Virus record (IMG/VR): IMGVR_UViG_3300046694_000476
Coordinates: 1-21,837 of that record
DNA from: a virus
Direction: 5' to 3' (one strand)
DNA length: 21,837 bases
Part shown: positions 1 through 7,165 of the stretch, piece by piece
Layout: every line of letters begins with the position of its first letter
Numbering within the stretch: the first letter of the stretch is position 1
Translations under genes and position numbers: made by a program
Notes under the pieces: generated by a model
Database searches by the model: none
Seen by the model: the letters and a program-made list of their open reading frames with translations, nothing else
What the model was told of the DNA's origin: nothing

Positions 1-71
1 TGTTCATTGATGGCGGCGGTCAGCGAGGAGACCGAAAACGCATCGTCGTTAAAGATTTCAATGTCAGCCAT
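1..71 (-). CDS. Major capsid protein, gpE family (partial, N-terminus only)
   Basis: Only the first 23 or so codons are present; the gene runs off the left edge. The peptide starts MADIEIFNDDAFSVSSLTAA, which resembles the N-terminus of lambda gpE-type major capsid proteins, the shell subunit of the phage head. A GGAGA ribosome-binding site precedes the ATG at 71. The gene follows the decoration protein, as in lambda-like head operons, and that position supports the call. A terminator-like hairpin separates it from the decoration gene. Identification rests on a short peptide plus gene order. Confidence 0.75.
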   Translation of the reverse strand, partial: MADIEIFNDDAFSVSSLTAAINE

Positions 72-90
72 GAAGCAATCTCCAGAATGC

Positions 91-112
91 AAAAACCCGC
101 ACTCGGCGGGTT
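91..112 (-). terminator. Hairpin terminator or attenuator between decoration and capsid genes
   Basis: On the minus strand, AACCCGC, a 5-base loop and GCGGGTT are followed by further Ts. It sits between two head genes, so it may attenuate transcription or be overridden by the Q-type antiterminator, or it may stabilise the 3' end of the upstream message. It looks like a standard intrinsic terminator; its function inside the operon is inferred. Confidence 0.55.
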
Positions 113-132
113 GGGTAATCAGGTTGATCGTC

Positions 133-477
133 TTAGCGAACGATCAAAAAGTGAGTGGCCAACGCCTTTTCAGCAGCAGGATCCAGACCCGTGAGATGGG
201 CTTCGCTGACTTCAGCCAGCCGCACCACTGCCCGTCCGCGTCGGACCACATCCGACTCGCCCAACGGGCCGTAGAGAATGGCGATCGCGTTTTCGCTGCC
301 GTCTTCGGCGGTCGGGTTGTAGGGGGCGAACTCACCGGTCAAGCTGACCAGGCCGAGGACCTGCCCCGGTTCCAATGCAGGTCCGGCGGCGACATTGATG
401 GCTTCGCGGGAAATGGTGCCCGCCGCTTCGGACAGGAGAAATTCGCCTGCATGCATCGGCTCTCGTTGGATATTCAT
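133..477 (-). CDS. Head decoration protein (lambda gpD-like)
   Basis: A 114-residue protein of the HDPD family (lambda gpD). These trimers bind the outside of the expanded capsid and stabilise it against internal DNA pressure. Visible support is the small size, the N-terminal extended segment followed by GEFLLSEAAGTISRE and the ALEPGQVLG segment typical of the family, and the position between the head protease and the major capsid gene. The ATG at 477 has AGGAG seven bases upstream and overlaps the protease stop codon as ATGA, indicating translational coupling. Length is close to the 110-residue family norm. No anomalies are seen. Confidence 0.88.
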   Translation of the reverse strand: MNIQREPMHAGEFLLSEAAGTISREAINVAAGPALEPGQVLGLVSLTGEFAPYNPTAEDGSENAIAILYGPLGESDVVRRGRAVVRLAEVSEAHLTGLDPAAEKALATHFLIVR

Positions 478-1628
478 CGTCTTGCTCCTGTTGCGGGTCG
501 GGATTGACCGGACTGCGCGGCTTGGCGCGCGGACCAGATGGAAGGTTGATCCAGTTGTTTGGCCTGCACCTTAGGTGCGGGGTCATTGTCCAGCGGCAAG
601 CTGTTGTCAATTTCGAAGCCCTTGCCGCTGCTGACGATCTTGTCGAACAGACGCGCTCGGACCGCTGCGATGTCCAGGCCCGCCGCGACATACTCGACAC
701 TGAACTCGGGTAAGCGCGCGGCCACACAAAGGTCGTTCACGGCCTTGGCCCGCGTCAGGCCAGCCTGGACGATTTCTTCGCTTTCAAGCCGGGTGGAGCT
801 GAGCAGCGGCTCGACCAGGTTACTGATGCCCGACTCAGCGCATCGCTGCGTGATCATCAGGGCCAGCTTGGCCGGGTCGATCACGGGCGGAGTCAGTGGC
901 GGCTCGTCCGGTTCCAACTCGGGATCCGGTTCGGGTGGCTCGTCGAGCTGAGCCAATAGTTCGGCCGGTGCGTGTTGGTAACGCTGCAACACGGCCCCCT
1001 GGCCGAGGCAAGCCTTGACCGTGACACCGTCACCGACTTCATCGGCTAGCCCCAGGGCCACCGCCTCATTGGCGGTGAGCCAAGTCTCGTTTGCGACCAG
1101 ACGCCGCAACTCCTCTTCATCAATGTCCGGCGCCTTGGCCTTATAGGCCGCAATGATGGCCTCCATCGTCTGATCGAGGACGTCGGCCACCTTGCGGAAG
1201 TCTTCGGCATCCCCGGCCGCGTAGGTCCACGGGTTGTGGATCATCAGCATGGCGTTGGACGCGATCACGACGCGGTGTGCGCCGCATACCGCCACGCTGG
1301 CCGCACTGGCCGCCAACGCGTCGATGCGACCGGTACAGCGCTCGCCCAAACGTGACAGCGCGTTGTGCATCGCCAGCCCGTCGAACAGGTCGCCACCGAT
1401 GCTGTTGAACGCAGCGATCACCGGCGAAACGCCGTCGTCCATGGCGCGCAAATCCTGCACAAACTGATTGGCGGTAATGCCCCAGGCACCGATCTCGCCA
1501 TAGACGAAGACCTCGATCACCCGCTCGGCAGACTCGCCGCTGGCCTGCAGCGCGTACCAGGTCTTGTCCTGCACCTGCACGCGTTTGCCCGCCCGGTTAT
1601 AAACGCGTGGCCGCGCCTTCTTGCTCAT
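474..1628 (-). CDS. ClpP-type head maturation protease with C-terminal scaffold-like region
   Basis: A 384-residue prohead protease of the ClpP-related serine protease group, which cleaves scaffold and capsid precursors during head assembly. The catalytic core is about residues 30-205: AFNSIGGD, the nucleophile region ALAASAASVAV (AASAAS serine), and the histidine in AMLMIHNP. A proline- and acid-rich linker (about residues 228-252) leads to a separate C-terminal region of about 130 residues that could act as internal scaffold, as the gpC/Nu3 arrangement does in lambda. The ATG at 1628 has AAGGAG upstream and overlaps the portal stop (ATGA). Protease identity is strong; the scaffold role of the tail is inference. 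Confidence 0.9.
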   Translation of the reverse strand: MSKKARPRVYNRAGKRVQVQDKTWYALQASGESAERVIEVFVYGEIGAWGITANQFVQDLRAMDDGVSPVIAAFNSIGGDLFDGLAMHNALSRLGERCTGRIDALAASAASVAVCGAHRVVIASNAMLMIHNPWTYAAGDAEDFRKVADVLDQTMEAIIAAYKAKAPDIDEEELRRLVANETWLTANEAVALGLADEVGDGVTVKACLGQGAVLQRYQHAPAELLAQLDEPPEPDPELEPDEPPLTPPVIDPAKLALMITQRCAESGISNLVEPLLSSTRLESEEIVQAGLTRAKAVNDLCVAARLPEFSVEYVAAGLDIAAVRARLFDKIVSSGKGFEIDNSLPLDNDPAPKVQAKQLDQPSIWSARQAAQSGQSRPATGARR

Positions 1629-3103
1629 GGTTGCTCCTTGTCGTCGACGGGGACGAACGCTTCAAGAGTGGTGTAATTGAGGCCAAGGGTTGTGGCCCGG
1701 GCCAGATCGGCGGCGTTTTCAGTGTCGACCGTTTCAGCGTCATAACCGGTGCGCAGGACCATCTCACTGCGCGAGGCGAAGCCGGCCTGGACTTCCATCC
1801 GCCGTGCCTGCACGTCCTGCACCGGCTGGATGTAGGCCCAGCCTTGCGGTACCCAACGGGTGCGCAGGTACTCACGGCGTCGCTGGGCGTAGTCGTCCAG
1901 CTGGAGGACACCTGACAGTACGGCCATGTCCATCCAGGCCGCCCGGACTGGGCGACAGAGCTGGTGCACGTACACGCTGAATTGCAGTTGCTCCAGACGA
2001 CGGCGGAATTCGTTGAGTACCACCCGCAGCGCCCGGTCGTTGACCTCGCGCATGTCGCCGGTGAGGATTTCGTACGGCGTCCCGGTCCCCGCTGCAGCTG
2101 CCATCAGCTGCTGCCGCATGAAGTCGGGATAGTTGTTGCCGGCGTCCGGTGGCTTGGAGAACTCGACCTCTTCACCCGGCCCCAGCTCCTGCATCGTGCC
2201 GGGCTCCAGCGCAACCATCGGCGTGAAGCCGTCGCGATCCAGGCTCAGCGGCTGGCCGGTGACCGGATCCCTTGGCACGGGGCCGGATTCCGGCGCTGGC
2301 CGGCTGATAAAGCCGGCAAACAGATTGGCCACCTCCTGCCGAAACAGCACTGCGTCGTCGTAGTTGTCGAGACTACGCAGGCGCTTCAACACCGGCGACA
2401 AGCGCGGCACGCCGCGCAACTGGCCCGGCTCGACCGGCTCGAAGATGTGCAGCACCTGGGTCGCCGGTACCCGCACCAGCTGGTTGTAACCCGCATTCAG
2501 CGACGAGGCATCGCGTGGATGCGCCAGGTACATCCAGTACGCCACGCGCTTGCCGCCGGGCGTGAACTCGATGCCGGCCCGAATGAAGTTGCCATCGCGG
2601 GTGGTCTCGAACTTATCGTGCGGCACAAACTCCGGAGCCAGGATCTGCAGCTGCAGCGGCACCGCGAGGCCTTCGTCCAGGCCACGCGGACGCAACCGCA
2701 CAAAACATTCGCCCGAGGTTTCCACCGTGCGGGCCACCAGCGCCTGCTGGCCGTTGAAGTCGGTGCGCTCGTCGGCATCCGATTCATCAACCCAGTCGTC
2801 CCAAAGCTCCTGCAGCAATTTGCGCAGGGCTTCGTTGTCGGTTTTTGGTCGCGGCGTGATGCCGGTACCGATCAGATTACTGACGCGTTTGTCGATCACG
2901 TTGTAGGCATACGGGTCATTGCGAACCGCTGCCCGCGACCGTGAGCGCAGATTGCGCAGCGCCGGGGTATTGATGCTGTTGATCCCGTTGTCCGGCGCAT
3001 CCCAGCCAGTGGATCGACGGCCCTCTCCGGCGCCTTCGTAACTGGCCTTGATGTTCGACGGCAACACGAATCCGTTACGGGTGAGCGTCGGATAGCGGGC
3101 CAT
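1625..3103 (-). CDS. Portal protein, lambda gpB family
   Basis: A 492-residue portal protein, the dodecameric ring at one capsid vertex through which DNA is pumped and the head-tail connector is built. Lambda-family features include the early SRAAVRNDPYAYNVIDKRVSNLIG segment, the ETSGECFVRLR segment and the FISRP region; the length is close to the family's roughly 500 residues. The start is placed at the ATG at 3103 because GGAGG and AAGGA lie just upstream and it overlaps the gpW-like stop codon (TAATG). An in-frame TTG at 3127 is less likely. The stop overlaps the protease start. Operon position between joining protein and protease matches lambda (W-B-C). Confidence 0.92.
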   Translation of the reverse strand: MARYPTLTRNGFVLPSNIKASYEGAGEGRRSTGWDAPDNGINSINTPALRNLRSRSRAAVRNDPYAYNVIDKRVSNLIGTGITPRPKTDNEALRKLLQELWDDWVDESDADERTDFNGQQALVARTVETSGECFVRLRPRGLDEGLAVPLQLQILAPEFVPHDKFETTRDGNFIRAGIEFTPGGKRVAYWMYLAHPRDASSLNAGYNQLVRVPATQVLHIFEPVEPGQLRGVPRLSPVLKRLRSLDNYDDAVLFRQEVANLFAGFISRPAPESGPVPRDPVTGQPLSLDRDGFTPMVALEPGTMQELGPGEEVEFSKPPDAGNNYPDFMRQQLMAAAAGTGTPYEILTGDMREVNDRALRVVLNEFRRRLEQLQFSVYVHQLCRPVRAAWMDMAVLSGVLQLDDYAQRRREYLRTRWVPQGWAYIQPVQDVQARRMEVQAGFASRSEMVLRTGYDAETVDTENAADLARATTLGLNYTTLEAFVPVDDKEQP

Positions 3104-3309
3104 TAAAGTCCTTTGCCTCCGTGGCAAAGCCGAACAACGCGGGAGCGCGGTCCGGCCGAGTTCACCAGTGAGGTGCGGATCTCGTCGCGAGCTTTGAGCA
3201 GCTCGTCAATGGATCGATACTCCACGGTGCGATCACCATAGCGCACGGTTTTCTCACCGCGTGCGATAGCCCCCTCAACCGCGTCGAGGTGCTTCTGGGT
3301 AAATGACAT
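3103..3309 (-). CDS. gpW-like head-tail joining protein
   Basis: A 68-residue protein with the gpW pattern: a leading helix (TQKHLDAVEGAIARGEKTV), a short beta hairpin (RYGDRTVEYRS) and a second helix (IDELLKARDEIRTSLV), then a basic tail. In lambda, gpW joins the filled head to the tail-completion protein. It lies between large terminase and portal, exactly where W lies in lambda. The ATG at 3309 is one base after the terminase stop, and its own stop shares one base with the portal start. Fold and position agree; exact function is by homology. Confidence 0.8.
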   Translation of the reverse strand: MSFTQKHLDAVEGAIARGEKTVRYGDRTVEYRSIDELLKARDEIRTSLVNSAGPRSRVVRLCHGGKGL

Positions 3310-3310
3310 G

Positions 3311-5317
3311 TCAGCGTCTCTTCAGGTAACCGCTGCTGGAGCTGCGGCGTTGAGGTGGTGGTGAGGGTCGTGCAGGTACGACTTGGGCAGTCGGTTGTGC
3401 AGCTGGCCGAGCGACAGCAACCGGGGCAGCTTGCTCTGGGACGCGTTCGCCCTGAACAGGCTGAACGCCCGGCGCTTCATCGAACAAACCCGACTGCGCC
3501 AGGGATTGCCGCACGCGTTCCCAGTCATTCTCCTGGTACCGATTGATGCCCAGGTATTGCGCCATCGCCAAGCAGTACACCATCAGGTCGAGGGCTTCGT
3601 TGCGCTCGGCTTTGCCCTTGATCCATTCGATACGCTTGTGGCCCCGGATGTAGCGGGCCACCTTGCGCTCAGCGACGCATTGGGCAAAGAATTCGTCCGG
3701 TAGGTCGTTGGCAAAGTGCAGCGATCCCGGTCCGTCCGGGAACGAATAGCGGTTGTAGATCCAGTCTTTGGCGGTGTCGGTACCAACAAACCAGAGCTCG
3801 GCACCGTTGCGCTCGGTCTGCCCTTTCCAGGTCACGTCGACCATGGACGGGCGTTGAGCAATGACCGGTCTACCGGGCTTACTCGCACCCTTGATAGCGA
3901 AGATGTTGCGCCAGCGACGAACACGGCAGAACTGATAAACCTCGTCGGTGTGGTGACCGCCGGAGTCGACACCGGTGGCAAGGATCGCCAAGCCCACGCC
4001 GCACGGATGCCGATACCTCGCCTTGAGTTTCTCGTCCAGAACGGCCCATGTGCGTTCGTCAGCCGGATCACCCCAGATGACCTGGTGATCAACAACCCAG
4101 CGCTCCATGCCGACACCAAAGCCCATCACCATCAGCTCAAGGCGATTGGCCTGGACATCAACGGCGCCGGTCAGCATCAGCGCGCCGGCTGGCATCGTGC
4201 CGAGGGTGTAGGTTTCCAACCGCGCCCGGGCGATCAGCACCTCGGCCTTGGTTTGCTCTTGCGCACTGTCCCAGACCTTAGCCAATCGGGTGTTGTAAAA
4301 CACCTGCATAGGCTCGAGGTCGCCTTTGTTTTTGGCAACCTTAGCCTTCTCAAACTGCATGGCCAAAGTTCGCCAATCCATCCAGCCAGGCGGTGAATAG
4401 AGAGCGTTGAGGTGGAACCCAACTGTCTCTCCATCACCCTCAGCGTGCGCACGCCATTCGCCTTTGGCGAGCATGTCACCCTTGTGGTGTTCCTCGATCA
4501 GCACGTCGCATTCAGATCCTGCACACTCGTAATGCACCGTGCTGAAGTCGTTGCTGTAGTGCAGACGCTCCCACTCCAGCACCTGCATATGACCGCAGTC
4601 TGGGCAGGGTACATAATAGTGACGCTGGTCGCTGCCCTCGAACAGATCCGCGATGCGCGAAGCACCTTTGATCGTGGGCGAACTGGAGAAGTAGAACTTG
4701 GCATTGCGACCGAACGTACTGGCTCGTGTCTCCGCCAGTTCGATGGGATCCCCCTCCTCACCAATGTCGACTTCCCAACGATCAATTTCATCACCGTAAA
4801 TGTAACGGGCGGATAACTCCGACAAGTTGGCTGCGGAGCCAGCAGTGGTCACATATAGGGAACCGCCTTCGAACTCCTTGGTATCCATGGTGTTCACGGC
4901 GTCGCGCCCGGTCGCAATTCGCTCACGTAAAACGGGTGTGGCTTTGATGGTCTTGCCAATCCTCGATGACACCCGCTTGGCCAGCCCTAGGCTTGGTAGC
5001 AAGGTCAGGATATTTGATGGTGCCATGTGAATCAGCCCGCCGATCCAGTTCAGTGCAATCTGCGTCTTCATTAATTGGGAGGCCACCATAGTGACCACTC
5101 GCTTGCTGCGGTGCGCGGGTGACAGGCAACGCATGGGCTCGCGTGCATATGGCGTGCGGGATGTGCGGTAACGGCCGGGTTCAGCAGCACCTGTATCGCG
5201 CGGAATGCGCATGTACTCGTCCGCCCACTGATCGACCCACAGCTCCGGCTCTGGACGCAAACCACGGAAGTACGCCACACGGTAAACCTCGGCACCGTCT
5301 GCAAGTTTGGTGTCCAT
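3311..5317 (-). CDS. Terminase large subunit, GpA family
   Basis: A 668-residue packaging motor and nuclease that cuts concatemeric DNA at cos and drives it into the prohead. The ATPase domain shows a Walker-A-like SQLMKTQ (residues 80-86, lysine 84; a GpA-type variant rather than GxxxxGKS) and a Walker B IYGDEID (about residues 173-179). A zinc-ribbon-like segment has CPDC at 238-241 and cysteines at 265 and 270. The nuclease domain shows VDVQANRLEL, GVDSGGHHTDEVY and NEALDLMVY, supplying the acidic residues. The C-terminus is proline- and glutamine-rich, as in portal-docking tails. The start ATG at 5317 is four bases after the small-terminase stop. Confidence 0.95.
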   Translation of the reverse strand: MDTKLADGAEVYRVAYFRGLRPEPELWVDQWADEYMRIPRDTGAAEPGRYRTSRTPYAREPMRCLSPAHRSKRVVTMVASQLMKTQIALNWIGGLIHMAPSNILTLLPSLGLAKRVSSRIGKTIKATPVLRERIATGRDAVNTMDTKEFEGGSLYVTTAGSAANLSELSARYIYGDEIDRWEVDIGEEGDPIELAETRASTFGRNAKFYFSSSPTIKGASRIADLFEGSDQRHYYVPCPDCGHMQVLEWERLHYSNDFSTVHYECAGSECDVLIEEHHKGDMLAKGEWRAHAEGDGETVGFHLNALYSPPGWMDWRTLAMQFEKAKVAKNKGDLEPMQVFYNTRLAKVWDSAQEQTKAEVLIARARLETYTLGTMPAGALMLTGAVDVQANRLELMVMGFGVGMERWVVDHQVIWGDPADERTWAVLDEKLKARYRHPCGVGLAILATGVDSGGHHTDEVYQFCRVRRWRNIFAIKGASKPGRPVIAQRPSMVDVTWKGQTERNGAELWFVGTDTAKDWIYNRYSFPDGPGSLHFANDLPDEFFAQCVAERKVARYIRGHKRIEWIKGKAERNEALDLMVYCLAMAQYLGINRYQENDWERVRQSLAQSGLFDEAPGVQPVQGERVPEQAAPVAVARPAAQPTAQVVPARPSPPPQRRSSSSGYLKRR

Positions 5318-5321
5318 AGGT

Positions 5322-5885
5322 TCAGTTTCCGAGGGTTAAGGCGTGATTGAAGTCTTCGATGGCGAGGCGCTCGGCCTCCTCAAGGGCTTGGCGGATCTCG
5401 CTAAGCAGATGCTTTTCAATGTCCCAGGTGCTGGTCATTGCCGACAACACAGGGGCGAGTTTGGGTGGCAGGCTTAATAGCAAATCCCGCGTCATTCGCC
5501 CTGACGCGAACGCAGCTTCATCGACGACCTCCCGATCCACCAATTCGCCGGTGACCTTTTGGAGATCCGTTTCTGCCCGCACAGCTTGTGCAATAGCCAA
5601 CCTGGTTTTAGCTTTATGATAGTCCGGCGCAGCCTGAGGGATCACGCTGGGGACTGCGGGAGCGGTCTCAAACTGCTCGACCGATGTATTGATGGCCGGT
5701 GCGATTCGTGTGCCCGCGTTGCTACGTGCTGGATCGCCAGTCATCTCTAAATACTGATCGGTGGCTTCGACATCCACCTTGCCATCCGGGGTTAAAATCA
5801 ACCGGCCTTGCTTGGCCAGTTTCCCGACGTACTGGCGAGACCAGCCCTTACTGGCCGCGTATTCCGTCCGGCTCAAAACGGTCAT
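5322..5885 (-). CDS. Terminase small subunit, Nu1-like
   Basis: A 187-residue DNA-recognition subunit of the terminase, expected to bind cosB next to its own gene. The N-terminal 45 residues form a MerR/Nu1-type winged helix (SRTEYAASKGWSRQYVGKLA, then GRLILTPDGKVDVEATDQYL). A linker (about residues 50-85) leads to a helical region (YHKAKTRLAIAQAVRAETDL) and a C-terminal coiled segment that would contact the large subunit. The ATG at 5885 has GGAGG seven bases upstream. That leader also contains the GTCAACC repeats described separately. Gene order and domain plan match lambda Nu1; the call is firm at family level. Confidence 0.88.
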   Translation of the reverse strand: MTVLSRTEYAASKGWSRQYVGKLAKQGRLILTPDGKVDVEATDQYLEMTGDPARSNAGTRIAPAINTSVEQFETAPAVPSVIPQAAPDYHKAKTRLAIAQAVRAETDLQKVTGELVDREVVDEAAFASGRMTRDLLLSLPPKLAPVLSAMTSTWDIEKHLLSEIRQALEEAERLAIEDFNHALTLGN

Positions 5886-5896
5886 GTAAACCTCCT

Positions 5897-5937
5897 GTCA
5901 ACCTGTAGCCGTCAACCACTGTCAACCTCTGTCAACC
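5897..5937. repeat. Four GTCAACC repeats: candidate terminase-binding (cosB-like) site
   Basis: GTCAACC occurs at 5897-5903, 5911-5917, 5921-5927 and 5931-5937, three of them at a 10-base period. The array lies directly in front of the small-terminase gene, in the place occupied by the gpNu1-binding R sites of lambda cosB. On the other side (5961-5990) is a GC-rich stretch with the palindrome CCCGCGGG, a possible cos cleavage region. The repeats are visible; the cos role is inference from position. Confidence 0.5.
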
Positions 5938-6023
5938 AACGTGGAAAAACTGGCCAGTCACAAGATCCCGCGGGTTTCCGACCCCGTACCCGTCGAATAA
6001 CCCCAGGGTCCCCGGCGATTTCA

Positions 6024-6371
6024 TCACTGCTCGCCACCGCTCGGAGGCGCCTCGCAGATCCCAGCCCGTTTCGCCAACCACCGAGCGTACAACCCGCTGG
6101 CCACATCGGCGCCGAGACAAGCCACCACACTACCAATTGCAGCAGCGGTCATCAGACTGCAACCTAAAGCGGTGGCGAGCAAAACTGTTGCCAAGCCAAA
6201 CACCGCCGAAGCACCGAAGCGCAATAGCACCCGTTTGATCAACACCGGCACCGCCATCCCTGCCGCATCAGCGCGCCACATCTCCCCTGTTAAACCAGCG
6301 AGCGCCACCAGAATCAGTAGCCAGGTTGGAAGATTGGCCAGCGACTGCTGCATCTCCTGTTCAGTCGACAT
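6024..6371 (-). CDS. Phage holin (three membrane segments)
   Basis: A 115-residue integral membrane protein with three hydrophobic segments: about residues 14-32 (LPTWLLILVALAGLTG), 50-68 (FGASAVFGLATVLLATALG) and 71-92 (SLMTAAAIGSVVACLGADVA). A charged, soluble C-terminus follows. This plan fits holins of the phage_holin_3/LydA type, which open the inner membrane to release endolysin. The start is the ATG at 6371, preceded by AGGAGG at good spacing; an in-frame TTG 18 bases upstream is unlikely. It is the first gene after the Q antiterminator and its terminators. No endolysin is visible nearby, so that gene must lie left of the window. Confidence 0.8.
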   Translation of the reverse strand: MSTEQEMQQSLANLPTWLLILVALAGLTGEMWRADAAGMAVPVLIKRVLLRFGASAVFGLATVLLATALGCSLMTAAAIGSVVACLGADVASGLYARWLAKRAGICEAPPSGGEQ

Positions 6372-6454
6372 TCGTTGCCTCCTCGGCAATGGAAGAAATA
6401 AACCTATGTCTCGGGCGTAACTGGCGGCCCAAGCCAGGGCCGGCAGTAAGAATG

Positions 6455-6477
6455 AAAAACCCCGCCGAAGCGGGGTT
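6455..6477 (-). terminator. Strong intrinsic terminator upstream of the late genes (tR'-like)
   Basis: On the minus strand AACCCCGC, loop TTCG and GCGGGGTT are followed by three further Ts. It lies between Q and the holin, where a Q-type antiterminator would be needed for read-through. Structure is clear; the regulatory role is inferred from gene order. Confidence 0.8.
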
Positions 6478-6577
6478 AGGTGACCGGCTCAGGGAAGGCC
6501 GGGTGAAGCTGCACAGCACGTGCGAGGTCAGCGCCAAGGCGCAAATTCCATATCGTGGGGACTTTTTACCCGTCTCC

Positions 6578-6607
6578 GGAAAAACCGAAAAGGGGTTATT
6601 TTCGGTT
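6578..6607 (-). terminator. AT-rich hairpin with T-run after the Q gene
   Basis: A perfect 9-base inverted repeat, AACCGAAAA at 6583-6591 and TTTTCGGTT at 6599-6607, with a 7-base loop. On the minus strand it is followed by TTT, giving a terminator-like end to the Q message. The stem is weak (three GC pairs), so it could instead be a protein-binding dyad. Confidence 0.45.
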
Positions 6608-6676
6608 GTTCAACTCGACGCAACTTTGACGCTACTTTGACTCAGGTTTGAGGCAAACCACCCCGACGAATGGCAA

Positions 6677-7165
6677 TCAGCAAACCTGCGTGCGTTTGCT
6701 CATTGATGCCCGCGTGTAGTTGGTTTCCACCGTACCACTGCGGCGTTCGCGTCCACGTGTTGTTGCGCTGCGTACGGTCAGTATCAACAACACCTGCTGG
6801 TGCAAACGATGCACCCAGTTCCGGTAGGTCCGGTCAGCATCCTCGGCCAGCTGCAACAACCGAAGCTGCTCACGGACAGTCATTGGAGGCTGGGCCAAGT
6901 ATCGATTGCGAGCTAATAGAGCCAGTTGGGCGCCCTTCTTCGATTGCCGTTCGAGCTCCGCAACAGCAGCGGCAACCTCGGTGCTGGCATGGTCCATACC
7001 ACCACCGGCCGACATCATCAGATCTCGCGACCCAGGAGTTCCACGGGGAGCGCAACCGCCATACTGCATGATCGTCGCCATCGGACTGCCCAAACCACCA
7101 CCGTCGCCAACCTGGCCGTGCTGAGCGCCCCAATGCTGCATCAACGCTTCAACTTCCTCGATCAT
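6677..7165 (-). CDS. Q-type late antiterminator
   Basis: A 162-residue protein resembling the phage antiterminator Q group common in Pseudomonas phages. The recognisable parts are the N-terminal EEVEALMQHWGAQH helix, GLGSPMATIMQYGG, and a C-terminal segment (TVREQLRLLQLAEDADRTYRNWVHRLHQQV) that reads as a DNA-binding helix-turn-helix. Q proteins load onto RNA polymerase near the late promoter and let it read through the terminator ahead of the lysis and head genes. The start is the ATG at 7165 with GGGGAG upstream. It is followed directly by repeats, hairpins and the holin, as expected. Family match is from memory. Confidence 0.75.
   Translation of the reverse strand: MIEEVEALMQHWGAQHGQVGDGGGLGSPMATIMQYGGCAPRGTPGSRDLMMSAGGGMDHASTEVAAAVAELERQSKKGAQLALLARNRYLAQPPMTVREQLRLLQLAEDADRTYRNWVHRLHQQVLLILTVRSATTRGRERRSGTVETNYTRASMSKRTQVC

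Larger units (their letters stand above)
6372..6676 (-). promoter_or_regulatory. Late regulatory gap between the Q gene and the holin
   Basis: About 300 bases without a credible gene. Reading leftward from Q it holds an 11-base tandem repeat (6619-6641), a first hairpin with a T-run (6578-6607), a short GCGCC/GGCGC hairpin near 6530, and a strong terminator (6455-6477). The arrangement matches the lambda pR'-tR' region on which Q acts. I could not identify a convincing late promoter; a weak TTGCGT/AATAAC pair just after the tandem repeats is the best candidate. The stretch also carries the holin leader with AGGAGG. Confidence 0.55.

Noticed and set aside
1964-2944. Long plus-strand open frame (326 codons) opposite the portal gene
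   Set aside because: Antisense to a clear portal gene; low-complexity His/Arg/Gln-rich product typical of a GC-rich shadow frame, no ribosome-binding site and no family features.
5897-5937. TTGACA-like hexamers on the minus strand as a promoter cluster
   Set aside because: The GTCAACC repeats read GGTTGAC on the minus strand and resemble -35 boxes, but no -10 box lies at proper distance from any copy; a binding-site array is the better reading.
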